Source: Serinus canaria
Taxonomy: Eukaryota; Chordata; Aves; Passeriformes; Fringillidae
Assembly: GCF_022539315.1 (NCBI RefSeq)
Contig: NC_066317.1
Location: 65,877,179-65,941,178, forward strand
DNA: 64,000 nt
Direction of reading: 5' to 3'
Shown one piece after another: positions 48,001 through 59,070 of the stretch (the first letter of the stretch is position 1; every line of letters starts with the position of its first letter). The position numbers were made by a program, and so were the translations under genes. The notes under the pieces are model-generated. The model worked only from the letters and a program-made list of their open reading frames with translations. It had not been told where the DNA came from and did not search any database.

Positions 48001-50119
48001 AGGATTTATCAGTGTGGCATGTATGAATTTTGCTTTGCTTAAGAGCCTTGTGTTATGTTTGTGCAAGAGCCAATTGCCAGCAGCCACCGTTATGGCCAAG
48101 CAGCTTGCAGCTCAGCAACGAGCAGGAAAAGATTCCCCAGCTGGATCTCTGTTTGAACTCAGAAGTCAGGCATAAATCCCTAAATTTGGGGTGTGTCTAT
48201 AACAGAGTTATCTAGGCTATATGAGCTCTCTCCAGCCCCTCTGATTGACCACATTTTGTCAAACACACATGGCCCCTGAGGACATTTGAGAGGTGCTGGG
48301 GTGTCTGAGACATCCTCAAGGGCTGGTTTATGTATCCACGGGAGACTGGAGCAGCAGCTGGGGGCTGGAGACGGTGGGTACTCAAGTGCATCTCAACAAC
48401 TGTCTTCAAGGCAACAGATTTTTAGCCAAAGAATCTGCTTCTCAGCTGAGGTTAAAATTACTTTCCTCTAGTCCCCGTTGATGACAAGAGGGATAGATTT
48501 TAGCTATAGCTTCAATTCCCCTCATTGGGGGAAAATTCCCTCCAGAGCAGAGTCTCAGGAGGGCCAGGACTGTCCTTGACACTGAGCCCATTGCTCAGTT
48601 TATCTTCCATCCTTGCAGGTGCAGAAAGCCCCAGTTCAAGGCCCCACACCCCAAAACCACCCCCAGGCTCTCCACTGAAAACCAGCACAGGATCCTGGCT
48701 ATATCTTATTGCATTTGAAGAGCACAAACATATTTGCCAGCATGGCAGCTCTGCCCGGATTTGCATTGCATCTCTCCTTCTCCACTAAGATCGAGACCCT
48801 CAGCTCTTTCCTGCCTTCAACTGCCTTTGTAATTTCTCATAGTGAAGCATCCTGTTCCTGGCTACATTCTTGCCTGCTATCTACTATTTCTTTCTTTAAT
48901 CCATGCCTATATCCCATGCTTTGCTCTTAATATTTAATTTTCCAGCCCAAACCAAGGTATTGATACCAACAACCTTGCAGAATTGCTGGACTCAGACTGG
49001 CCATTAGCAGTTCTGCCTTTGTGCCTTCCCCCTTCCAGTGCTTTCATACCCTCATGGGTAACCCTGTGACAGGTTTTCAAAGCCCCCACAGGGGCAACAG
49101 GCAGAGCATGGCCCTGCTCTTGCTGGCACTGGATGCTCTGAGTGTCTTTCCCGCTGTTGGGTTTGTCCCAGTGCCAGTGTGGGTTGGTGTTGCCAGAGAT
49201 CCACATCCAGGGGGAGCCACGTGAGAGCTTGGCTGGAGTGGGTTTCCATACAGGATCTCAATTCTGGTTCCTGCCCACTGGTGCTGGACCACTTTTGTCC
49301 TGGCCAGCTCACTCACCATCATTTTCCACCTGGCTCCATGGCAGCCTTGGACTGCTGGCCCCTTTCCTAAGGAGCTTCCCACGCAGCTGTGAGTCTTCCA
49401 CCAAAGCCTTGGCCCAGACTGTCCACATACAAGCCCTGAGAGCCAGGGCTAATGCACAGTGTGAACCTGGCCCTGTGCCTGCCCTGGGCATCTGGGTTAC
49501 AGCCTGGGTTTCGCTTCAAAGCAGGCTTTGACCTGCCTGCAGTGCTGCAAGGACGGAGTTAAAACCTGGAGAGAAAAACTCAGATTTGGGTATCCGGCCA
49601 ACTGCTGCCACAGTTCTCTGGGATGGTATTTCTGACCTCTGCTTCTCTTGCTTTGCTTCCAGAGATCAGAAATTGCTTGCTGTTTGCTACTGTGAGCCCA
49701 AGACTGTCACTGGAGACAGGTCTCAGCATGGACAGATGTATGTGGTGGACACCACACCACAGAGATCTCTCCAGCATCTCTGCTCTTACAAGAGGGTATC
49801 TCCAGCCTGGCAGGAGCAGGTCCTCCAGGTCAGAACCAAGGTGATCTTGTTACAGATGCCTTGATTTGGGCTTCATTTCACTTTCTTTTGATCTTTTTGT
49901 ACCCTACAGGATAAACAGGGGCACCTGGGTGGAAAAGAAGGGAAATATCATCCTTTGGCTATTAATCCTGGCTTTGATGAAGTCCTGGCTGGTTCAGATG
50001 AAATAGAAACTACAGTATTACACGAGGTGCAAAGTCCTTTGAAGAGTCCTTCCCTGTTCCAGAACTACCAAGGAATAAATGCTCCTCAGACATTACAGCA
50101 GCAATGGCAGGAGGCCTGA
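44860..50119 (+). CDS. Unrecognised spliced gene, 3' three exons
   Basis: Three exons at 44860-45009, 49663-49828 and 49910-50119 join into one open frame of 174 residues ending in TGA. Splice sites are good: a TTTGTTCTTTTCAG acceptor, donor AG|GTAGGA, acceptor TTTGCTTCCAG, donor CAG|GTCAGA and acceptor ACCCTACAG. Phases match: exon 1 leaves AG and exon 2 supplies A, giving Arg; the second junction is phase 0. The first half is Cys-rich, with seven Cys including CYL, YYYC, GCPCL and VCYCEP. The last exon is Cys-free and rich in Gln, Glu and Lys, with GKYHPLAINPGFDEVL. No signal peptide or membrane segment is seen. I do not recognise the family. The 5' exon with the start codon was not found. 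In mammals TEX37 lies in this synteny block, but no extended match to it is visible. It could be a lineage-specific gene, a highly diverged known gene, or a chance frame. Confidence 0.42.
45880..46060. promoter_or_regulatory. Candidate conserved non-coding element
   Basis: Contains TGTAATGCAATTACGGC and two related blocks, TAATCCCATTAGAAACA and TAATCTCATTAGAGACA, 50 bases apart. TAATCC is a bicoid/OTX/PITX core and ATTAG a homeodomain core. Non-coding and unique. Confidence 0.4.
47430..47760. promoter_or_regulatory. Candidate conserved non-coding element with POU octamer
   Basis: Holds a perfect octamer ATGCAAAT at 47496-47503, CCCTAATGAG, GTCTAATTGAATG and GGGTAATTGATGGG. Unique, non-coding sequence with clustered homeodomain cores. 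Confidence 0.4.
47860..48110. promoter_or_regulatory. Candidate conserved non-coding element
   Basis: Unique sequence with motifs such as GTAAATTGATGTGAC and GAGGATTTATCAGTGTG and scattered CpGs. It may be one element with the block to its left. Confidence 0.25.
49663..49828 (+). CDS. Unrecognised gene, exon B
   Basis: Completes the Arg codon and adds 55 residues, DQKLLAVCYCEPK to WQEQVLQ, including HGQMYVVDTTPQRSLQHLC. Flanked by TTTGCTTCCAG and GTCAGA. A second frame is also open through this exon but ends after 31 codons in exon C. Confidence 0.42.
49910..50119 (+). CDS. Unrecognised gene, exon C and stop
   Basis: Adds 69 residues from DKQGHLGGKEGKYHP to LQQQWQEA and a TGA stop. It is the most protein-like of the three exons: balanced charged residues, no low complexity, AG acceptor after a T-rich tract. 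Confidence 0.45.
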   Translation, partial: DKQGHLGGKEGKYHPLAINPGFDEVLAGSDEIETTVLHEVQSPLKSPSLFQNYQGINAPQTLQQQWQEA

Positions 50120-51634
50120 GGATGGATTATCACCACTCTGTCCCAGCTAGACTTGATGATGAAAATCAAATCCCTTACCATGATCTGGGGACGTGCCAGC
50201 ATCCAACCCCAAGCTGGTCAGCCATCTCCTGCCACTACCTGGGGTGGCCAGCTCCTGGCTGTACTGCTGTACTCCCTTCCATGCCCCAATGCTGGCCAGC
50301 TCCATTGTGTGACCATCTCTTCCCAAGTGGATGTTGCTGAGACACTGGCAACGTCCCTGGAGCTCCATGTCACTGTGATTGCACCCAGTCATCTGTCCTA
50401 GCATCATCTGTGCCTCTCCATGGGGAAAGCTGCATATGAGAGAAAACATCAGTTTTTTCCTTCTACACTGGTTTACATGATGTTCTCATACACTGTCTGT
50501 GTGCTAACAGTTACTATTGCTGCTTCCTATGGGAAAATTTAATTTTTAGACCTGCTTTTCTCTCCAGTTACAGAGTGGTTTGGACTATTTTCAGATGGCC
50601 AATGCAAGGTTGCATGAATGCTACCCTAAGTGTGCCACCTTGCCTTCTGTGCTCTTCGTTGCCACTCTGTTTCTGTTGTTATTGTTGTTCATGTATTTTT
50701 CCAGACAAGTTATGCCTTTTTTCCCTCGCCCGTTCTTTGAGATCAGCTGATTTATCAGCATGGGGTTGCTTTTTTGCTGAAGTCAGTGGGGAAGATGTGA
50801 TATGATTTCCAGCACTGATCCTTAGGGAGTCCCACCAGTGATCTCCCTTCCCTTCAGCTGATGTTTCAGGCACAGGGCACTTCTTCCTTGCTCCCAGCAG
50901 CACCAACCATCTCCAGAGGAACTTGACGTGCTCTGTGTGCCCCTCCAAAGTCCTACATTAGTTTTCAAGTCTCCAAACCTTTATACTGCCCCTCCTGGTG
51001 TTTGGGAGATGTTCTGGCACTTGCCATGCTGTTGATCCCAGGTCAGAGGGTTTAGCTGGGCAGACCACGTCCCTCCCTTGCCAAATATAGGGAGCCTGGG
51101 CTGTTCTTCAGTTGGAAGTGGTCTTCACTTGTGCCTTCCTGACAGAGATGCACACAAAAATGGACCTGACAGCTTTTGCAGGATGAGACAATGGGGTTCC
51201 CTGGACTTGAGCATCTCAACCCACTTCCTTAGCCTTGACTGCTTTATCCTCCAGACTTTCTTTTCTTCATGCTTGTGGGGCTTGAAACAAATATTCACTG
51301 GATTCCTCAGGATGACTTGAACTAACTTCCCTTTACCTGTATCTCACTTCAGCCCTTATTTTCTCTTTTATTTTTTAATTAAATGGGTAAAAAGGCCCCA
51401 TTTTTTTTACTGGCTTTTGTCTTTCAAGTGCCTCTCATCTTTTTTGGGCAGCTTTTTCCTTTTGTTCCTTTGTAACTTTCTTTGTCAACCTCACTCCTTT
51501 TTCTTCCTGTTCCTTCCTGTCTCCACTTAGTATCCCATTTCTCCTAAGGTACCTGACACCTGCCCATGGGTTCCTGGGGAGGCACAGCATCGAGCCTGCT
51601 TTTGTTTGAAGGTGAAACGAAGCACCGTTTCACC

Positions 51635-51640
51635 AATAAA
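51635..51640 (+). terminator. Canonical polyA signal downstream of exon C
   Basis: AATAAA about 1.5 kb after the TGA of the unrecognised gene. A long 3' UTR ending here is possible but unproven. Confidence 0.25.
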
Positions 51641-52040
51641 AAGTTCTGACTGTCAAGCAGTGTGTTATTCAGGGCTGATGAATAACTTAGAGGAGATCAA
51701 AAGATATTAAGCTAAAAGAATTATTATACAGGAGCCTACGGGACCACACAGATCTCCCGTTCCAGCTAAAAAAGTCCCAAATTAACCCCCCACACCTCTC
51801 CCCCTTAAAAAAAAAAAAAAAAAGCGTGTGTGGTCTTGAAGAGCCAAAGAAGCAAGCCATTATTTGTAAGTCTGCTATATAAAGCATAATTATTATCCTT
51901 TTTATCATCCAAGTTATGGGGCAGGCTTTTCCATCTTTACTCACGCCAAGTAGCACCTCGTGTCAGAAATAGCCTCGCTGGTTTGAAGGGGATGAGTCAT
52001 CCCGCAATCAGGTAGGAGGAGAACAAAGATAGACACGACT
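51640..52040. promoter_or_regulatory. Candidate conserved element beside CpG patch
   Basis: Contains TGTTATTCAGGGCTGATGAA, AGATATTAAGC, AAAGCATAATTATTATCC and GGATGAGTCATCCCGC (an AP-1 site TGAGTCA in a palindrome), interrupted by an A17 run. It runs into a GC-rich patch. Confidence 0.35.
51807..51823. repeat. A homopolymer (17)
   Basis: Run of 17 A with no recognisable retroelement body on its left. Confidence 0.8.
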
Positions 52041-52300
52041 TCCCGGACTGGATCTCTCTCTCTCTCTGCCCCGATCTCGCTCCTCCACGGCACCTATCAA
52101 AGGGAACCGCCGCGAGCGTCGGTGCGGGCGCGCCTTCCCGCGGGCTGCCGGCTGGAGACGGCCCACCGGAGCAATGCATCTGCCATGCAGCTCCCTCCTT
52201 CCCGCTCGCCTTCCCAGCAGCTCCTCAGATGTGGGCAGGAGCGGGCTGTGGGCCCTAGGAACTCTGCTGGCAGCTGGCGGCCCCACTCCCACTCGCCTCC
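52040..52300. promoter_or_regulatory. Small CpG island, possible orphan promoter
   Basis: GC-rich with clustered CpGs, including CCGCCGCGAGCG and GGTGCGGGCGCGCCTTCCCG, and a short CT microsatellite at 52053-52066. No coding exon is recognised. It may promote a non-coding RNA or an upstream exon of an unseen gene. Confidence 0.4.
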
Positions 52301-55300
52301 TTTCCTATAGCCCCAAAACCCATCATGTGACCGGCACATTCTGGTAGGATTCCAGGTGGGGTGCTTGGCAAAGAGGTTCCTCTCTAGTCATTGGGGGGCT
52401 CTGGTGTCATCCCACCACAGTGGAGAGCAAGGTGAAAATACACAGCAATGCCATGACTCAAAAAATGTAATGTACAAAGGAAAAAATTCCTCCAATAGCC
52501 ATGGGGTTCTCCAGACCAAGAGCTGACTTTTCTCAAGAGCTCAGTTTTGCTCCAGCTGAGACTCTGCCCAAACCCTCTGGAACCAGAATTTAGATTTTCA
52601 CCACTTTTCCCCCCTTTTTTTAATTAACAAAGAAATTCCAAGAGGGAAAAGGCTGGTTGTTTCCTCTTGCTCACCCTCACTGTTACAATTTGAAACCCAC
52701 ATCTGGCATTTGGAGTGTTGAGAGCAACTCAGAGCCAATGTATTGGGGCTGATGAACCGCCCTGGGTTTCAGGGGAATTAGCTGTTTGCCCAGATGCTCT
52801 GGGGGAGCTCTTTAATATCCCAGTGGGAATAACACTACTAAAAAAGGAAAACCCATTAGTACACGTCTGCTCTTGCAGAGGCTCCTCTCTGAGGGTGAGA
52901 CCTTTACAGAAGGCTTCTGAGTTGTTACAGGTATCACCTCGGATGGCTCTGACAATGAGCAATTCTAGGGCAATTTTTTTCCCCAGCTGCCCCAAATCAT
53001 CTCCCCACCCCTCTCAGTCACTACCATTGTTGATTAGAAGTTTCTTTAATTGAATCAACCGGTCTGTTCACTGCGGTGAGCGCAGCGCTTTGAAGATGCA
53101 TTAGAGCACACGTAGAGAAGCACTGAGTAATGCAGGGAGATAAGCAGATGTGTTTGAAGCTGGGGATCCAAGAAGCCATGGAGGAGCACAAAAAGCACAT
53201 GAAAAAGGTGGCATCACCCCAGCTTCCCACAGGAGTCCTGAGGGCCCAGATCTTCGCCCTTGGGTAGGTTGGTTGCTTCATGCTCAGCATCCAGTCCTGA
53301 TGTTGCATGCAGCGGCTTTTGTTGCTCTCTCCAGCCCTCCTCTCCTTTAATGGCCCTCTGCTCCATGGCAGACACCATTTGGTCTCATGGCCAGTTTGGG
53401 TGGAGGGAGGGGTGAGAGAAAGCAGGTCTGATTGTCTCTCTCAAGTACTCCCTGTCTCTCTGTGCTAGTCTGGGTTCACCTCTTAGTGACAAGATCTTTG
53501 CTAACACAAAGCCAACAGCAGAGTGAGGTCACTCCATGGGAAGGAGAAAAGGTGAACATCCAAACCCTTGAATCTGCAGCTGGGAGCTTAGAGACTTGTC
53601 AGAGACACTTGGATCCTATAGGGATGTACATCAGTGCAGGAAACATGACAGACTACCCAAAAGTCCCACCTCAACCCAGTGCCTGGGGTATAGGGATGAT
53701 GGGAAGAGCTCTAGATATCCCCCTAGAATGGGGGTAACCACTGTGTGATCTTCAGGAATGATGTGATCCTTGGGGCCGTTTTATGGTCTTTGGTGGAGAG
53801 CTGGAAATAAGCAATAGTTGGAAACAAAACTGGAAGGAAGACTGGCAAGCAAGACAGACCTAGATTTTTAGAACATTTTGTTGCTGAAACCCTATCTTAG
53901 GGCAAGAGGAAGAGCAAAACTTGGGAGTTATGGATCTAAGGATGGCAAGGTTTTCAGCTTCTTTCCATAAGCCCTCTTTACCAGCCATGAAGCACAGCAC
54001 CAGACCACCCCAAAAAGTGAATTATTAACTTCATCTAGAGACATTCAGCCCCATTTTGTCTTGCAATGTGTCCCAGAGCTCCCACAGGACTGATGGCCAG
54101 TTGTCCCAAAACAGGCAGCCAGGACATCTCAGAGAAGCTTTCTCAATGGAATAAACATCCCCAAACTCATGAAAGGCAAATTGCCTCCTCTAATACCCGC
54201 GTGCTTTTTCCATGTGAGCAGGTGCAGATATTTTCTGGCTTGTGCCTGCCACTGGGCGTGGGTTCTGCAGGGCTGTTATCTCTCTCATCAGATGATACAA
54301 GTTCGCAGGCTCATCTCCTTCCAAGAATGCAACTGACTTAAAAAGAGTTCAAAAGAAGATTAGGTTTCAAGGTAACTGGAAGCTATTCAGTCAAAGCCAA
54401 GCTGCATAAAGCGAGGGGAATCCTCCTTCTACCTCCATGGCTGTGCAAGGCAAGTGGGAACATGAGAAAGGAGCTGAGAAAGTGTGTGTCTTCTTCACAG
54501 ACACAAACAGGACTGCAAATTGGAGACAACCGCTACAAATTTAGCTAAAGATGCTTTAGAAATTGCATCTTGCCAATGTTTTGCTTATCAAGCTAGAGTG
54601 TTTGCTGGCAATTACCTCAGCAAAAACAAAAACACATGGGATCTCATCACTAGTGCTCCCTTGTCAGCGGGGAAGTTGGCACTGTGGCACGCAGAGGCCT
54701 CAGCAATGGAAGCACTTGGGGGTGCTCAGTTGGTGAAAAGCCCCCAGCCTGCAGCTGCAGGGTCTGTGTGCTGATGGCTGGGGAGTGTGGGTTGGGGTGT
54801 CCCCTCCACTGGCAGCTCTCTCTGCCTGTCCCTGTGCCTTTCATCCATCCAGAAGCAGCAGGATCATCCACCTCCACTCTCCCAGCTGTGCTGCCATCAT
54901 CCTGCCCTGTCCCTCCTCTTCCCACAGCAAGAGCAGTCTCAACCCACCTCATCCTCTGGACAGCTTTAGTGTCCCAGCTAGGTGCTGTGAACCAGCCTCA
55001 GAAATATTTTGGGGTGAGAGCGAGAACTCTAGGAAATAAACTCCCAGAGGTGGGGATGGCCATGGCTGGAGCCTGGTTTGGAGGACAGATGTTCATGGAC
55101 AGGCTGCAGAGACATCTCTGTGGTGACTCCTGTCTTGGCTGGGCAAACACAGGTTATAGTGACACCAGGCTCTTATGCCTGGAGACACAACAGTGCCTAA
55201 TTCCTGATGGAAGCTCATCCTTGGATCTGGGCATCAACCTTCTCACACTTCTATCAAGCAATGTCTGCTTTACTACAGGATCCTGTTGGACTGGCTGTGT

Positions 55301-55423
55301 CATTACATCCAGAGACAGTGTGACCCAAGCCCTGTCTGGAGGAGGAGTTTTGGATGTGTCTTCATTACAGAGCAACATGTGATGTGTATCTAGCTGGTCC
55401 TGCAATCACAGGGAAACTCATGG

Positions 55424-55500
55424 GAATGATCATGGGATCATTCAGGTGGAAAGAGACCTCTGGAATTTGTCTACTCCAACCTCATCTCTCCAAGGCTTGA
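55424..55500 (-). mobile_element. Diverged CR1 LINE 3' fragment
   Basis: GAATGATCATGGGATCATTC, then AGGTGGAAAGAGACCTCTGG and TCTACTCCAACCTCATCTC, matches the reversed CR1 3' end of the older subfamilies. It may extend further right, but similarity fades. Confidence 0.7.
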
Positions 55501-57439
55501 AAGCCAGCCCTGGTGCAGCCTTGCCAAAGCCTTGCCATTTGGACACATGCAAAGGATGGCTCTGCCCTGCACTGCAGGACAGCCTTGGTCCTTGAGGAGC
55601 CTTCCAGGCTTGGCTACCAGGAGGGAACCTGCAGCTGATTTCATCCCCACAGAGGCCCTCACCACCAAGGGCTGAGGACACAGCACAGGTTTGGGCAAGC
55701 CAGACCCTTCTAGAACATGACTGCCAGAGAGGTGTCCACACCCTGGGTTATTTTAAAGCTCTCTCACCACCATCATCCAGCCTCTCTGAGCCTGCCCCAA
55801 CCACAGAGCACCTGGCAGAGGAAAGTTTAATCCCACAGGGATGGACAGGAGGAGGAAGTGCACTTGGTGGCTGAAAGCCAGGAGGTGATGCAAGGCTGCT
55901 GGTCCAGCCTGTGCCAACCAACCCACCAGGTCCTGCTGGATCCCACAGAGCTGCTCCACACCTTTCTCAGAGCACAGGGCTCTGATGGCTGCTGGACATC
56001 CCTGACCAAGGGAGGGACATCCCTTACAGGAAGGTCTCATCCTGCTTTTGTGGCCAGGCATGCTTTGCTTCCCTCCTCCAGTGCCTGATGTGAGGGTGCT
56101 GCCTGGCCAAGGCCAAAGCTCTGGTAGGTCTGAAAGCCCTGGGAAATGTCACAGAGCTGCCCCACAGCTGAAAGGGACACCCACAGGAGACCTTCTACAC
56201 ACCTCAGACAGCAGCTGTCAGTGCTCCCATCCTTGCTTGCTCAGCTGCAGGTGCTCAGCACACTGGCTGGACACCCATTTGCTCTCTCCCCAGTACAGAT
56301 GCTGCTCTGCCCTGCTCCACATTCTCCATCACTTAGACAAGGCCTTTTTCTTCCCCTTGTTCTTCCTCTGCCCACCCAGTCTAGGGAAAAACTTTACTTC
56401 TTCCCCACTGCAGTTCACTAAGGGCTGCTTTTGGGGTCCTACATGCAGGACCCCCTGACAGTCTGTGTAAAACCCGTAGCCATAAGAAGAAGCTGCAGCC
56501 TGGTACCCACAGCAGGAGCTCTCATACTCACTAAACCTGTCATCCCAGTCTGGATTTTCTTTTAATAATCAGGCAGAAGTAAATGATTCACTTGTTGCTC
56601 ATCTGAAGTTTGCCTTTTTCCTGCTGGAATGCATTTCTTTGGGAGGGATGGACCTGAATTGCCCCTGTTTCCCAATACTCCTCAGCACTGACCATGCCAG
56701 CAGAGAAGCCAGATGTGCCTGGGCATGGGATGGCACTGTGAATCCATCATCACCTGTGGTTGTTCTAGTCGTTGTTTTTTTTTGTGTTTGGATTTTAGGC
56801 ACTTGAGACAGTAATTCATGTTTGGACTCAAGTGTTTATTATTTCTTATCAGTAAAACACTCTCACTACTGTGAGTTCTGCAGCCTTTCATTAGAAGACA
56901 CAAAATGGCCAACAGTCTCTTGTTCCAAGGGCTTTTAAGACTAAACTATCCAATTAAGAACTGACACCTGGATTATTTTCCCTTTTAACCCAATAATTGA
57001 TCCCTGGAAGCCCACAATGGGGACTTTTCTGCCCAATTATAAAATGCCACCCAAACCCAAGAAGAAGAAGGAAGAAGCAGCATGAAGAAGAAACCCAGGG
57101 TGACACCCTGTGCCCTCCATCTTGCTGCCATCCACAACATACTAAAAATCCCAAAACCTCAATTTCTCCCCAAGTGATACACCTACACTGCTCTCTAGAA
57201 TCTATTCCTCACTTTTGTGGATTCTGGTCTATCCTGAAGTCTGGGAAACTTTCTCCCTGAATGAGGGTGAAAGTCAGTGCTCCCTTGGGGGTCAGGGCAC
57301 CCAGAGCAGACAGAGAAATATTCCCTGTGCTGCCCTGGGTTTCCACAATCACCTTCGCCTGCCTCCTCTGAAAACCTGCTGATTAAAATGAAGTCCTGCT
57401 ATTTCACTGCTTCAAGCCTCCTTGTCCCATTTTTTCCCA

Positions 57440-57780
57440 GTTTATTTCAGAGGACCCCTTCCACCGCCACCCGAAAAACAAAAAGAGGGCGATTTTTTTG
57501 CTGTTGCACTTGGGCACGGTACCTCTGGAGCTGCCTCTCTTTCCCAGAAGAGTGGAGCATGAGGAAAAGGATTGCACCCGCTACTTGTGTCTGTTTATTT
57601 ACAATGTAAACAGCTTCTGTGCTGGAGCTTTGAAGAGGCGCCGCACGTTTGTATGTCAAGATCCCTCCACGCTCTGTGCGGTTTTCCCACGTGATCTGAG
57701 CTCTTCAGAGAAGAAAGCTTGCTCCTTTGCCTCCATCCTGGAGAGAATGAGGAGAGCCAGAGTTATACAGAGCCCCAGTG
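57440..57780. promoter_or_regulatory. Candidate conserved non-coding element with FOX palindrome
   Basis: Unique sequence with CpGs (GGGCACGGTACC, GAGGCGCCGCACG) around an inverted forkhead pair at 57592-57612. A 110-codon frame crosses it but is not protein-like. Confidence 0.4.
57592..57612. promoter_or_regulatory. Inverted pair of forkhead core motifs
   Basis: TGTTTA and TAAACA face each other with nine bases between, and a third near-symmetric TTTACAATGTAAA lies inside. Forkhead proteins bind TGTTTA/TAAACA. Binding here is inferred. Confidence 0.45.
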
Positions 57781-58804
57781 AGGGGTAATGCTGTCAGTGA
57801 AGGAGCTTTGGGCTGAATTACCCTGTTTATGGTAACCTGATGCAGCTCTGCTAACGAGCGGTAATTTGGTAAATCCCCATTAGGCTGCTGATCATGAGCC
57901 CTGAAGTGACTCTCAGGAAGTTGTGGCTCCCATCAAACTCAGCTGAACTGCAGTAGCAGGAGTAGCAACCTGCCTGGACTGAGTGCTGGTTTTGTTTAAA
58001 ACAGATGAAAATAGACAGATAAATTGATAAAGAGATCAGTGACATAGACAAAAATAATTAAATTACTTTTGGAATTCTCTCCCAAAATAGCTGTGCAACA
58101 GTTATTTAAATGTTATAGGGCACAGTACCTGCTTGCAGGGAATTATCACCACTTCAAAATCAATATTTGCTAGAAATCCCTTTGGTAAACTCAAGAAAGC
58201 CTTTTAATAAAGCAAAACCACGGCAGCTTCTCACCACACTCACAACCTCTTGGGTTTGACAGAAGCAATGATGGATGTCAGAAAGCTTATCTTGGCAAAA
58301 CAGCTCCTAACAATTCCCTAACCCCTGAACATGATTGTTATCCACTAAGTTGCCTGCCTTACCTATTTACTATAAGCTATGAGCATGACCATGTGCCCCA
58401 GAATAAACTTAGGCTACTTTATTGGGTTGGTTAAATATTAGATTTACATCACTTCAAAATTAGGAATAGGATTTAGGTCATCCAGCAATTAACAAAATTT
58501 CCTCTTGTGTCTTGAAATGCTTGGTGGCCCCACAACTGTGCTCCAAGGAGAATTGGTGCCCAGATGATTTGTACCCTGTGAGGTGCTCAGCAAACATCTG
58601 ACAAAGAAGAAAAATGGATATGTTCCCAAATCCCAGGTCCATTAGTGTGCTTACATGAATTTCCTTCTCCACCTCATGCTTCCACTGTCACCCCTGGGAC
58701 TTGTGCTGTGTCTGGGACATCTGCAGCTTCCCAGCACAGCTAACCCTGTGGTGTGCTGGGCATGGACGCACAGGAGCACCACTGGGAATAATCTGGTATT
58801 TTGC

Positions 58805-59070
58805 ATCAGAGGACAAGAGGAAACAGCCTCAAGCTGTGCCTGGGGAGGTTTAGCTTGTATATTAGGAAAAATTTCTTCAAAGGTTTGTCAAGGATTGGAA
58901 CTGGTTGTCCAGGGCAGTGATAGAGTCACCATCCCTGAAGGGATGTAAAAGATGTGTGGATGTGGCACTTGGGGACACATTTTAGTGGTGACCTTGGCAG
59001 TGCTGGGTTAACAGCTGGACCTAATGATCCTAAAGGTCTTTCCCAGCCTAAATGATTCTATGATTTTATG
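58805..59070 (+). mobile_element. CR1 LINE 3' end
   Basis: Contains GAGGACAAGAGGAAACAGCC, TATTAGGAAAAATTTCTTCA, GTCACCATCCCTGAAGGGAT and GCAGTGCTGGGTTAACAGCT. It ends TAAATGATTCTATGATTTTA, the CR1 terminal repeat. Forward orientation, 5' truncated. Confidence 0.93.

Noticed and set aside
44860..50119. Naming the three-exon gene TEX37/SPMIP9
   Set aside because: Synteny makes it possible, but no extended sequence match to what I recall of TEX37 is visible, so no symbol is given.
54684..55382. 232-codon + strand frame
   Set aside because: Composition looks like random GC-rich translation, no splice or start support, and it runs into a CR1 fragment.
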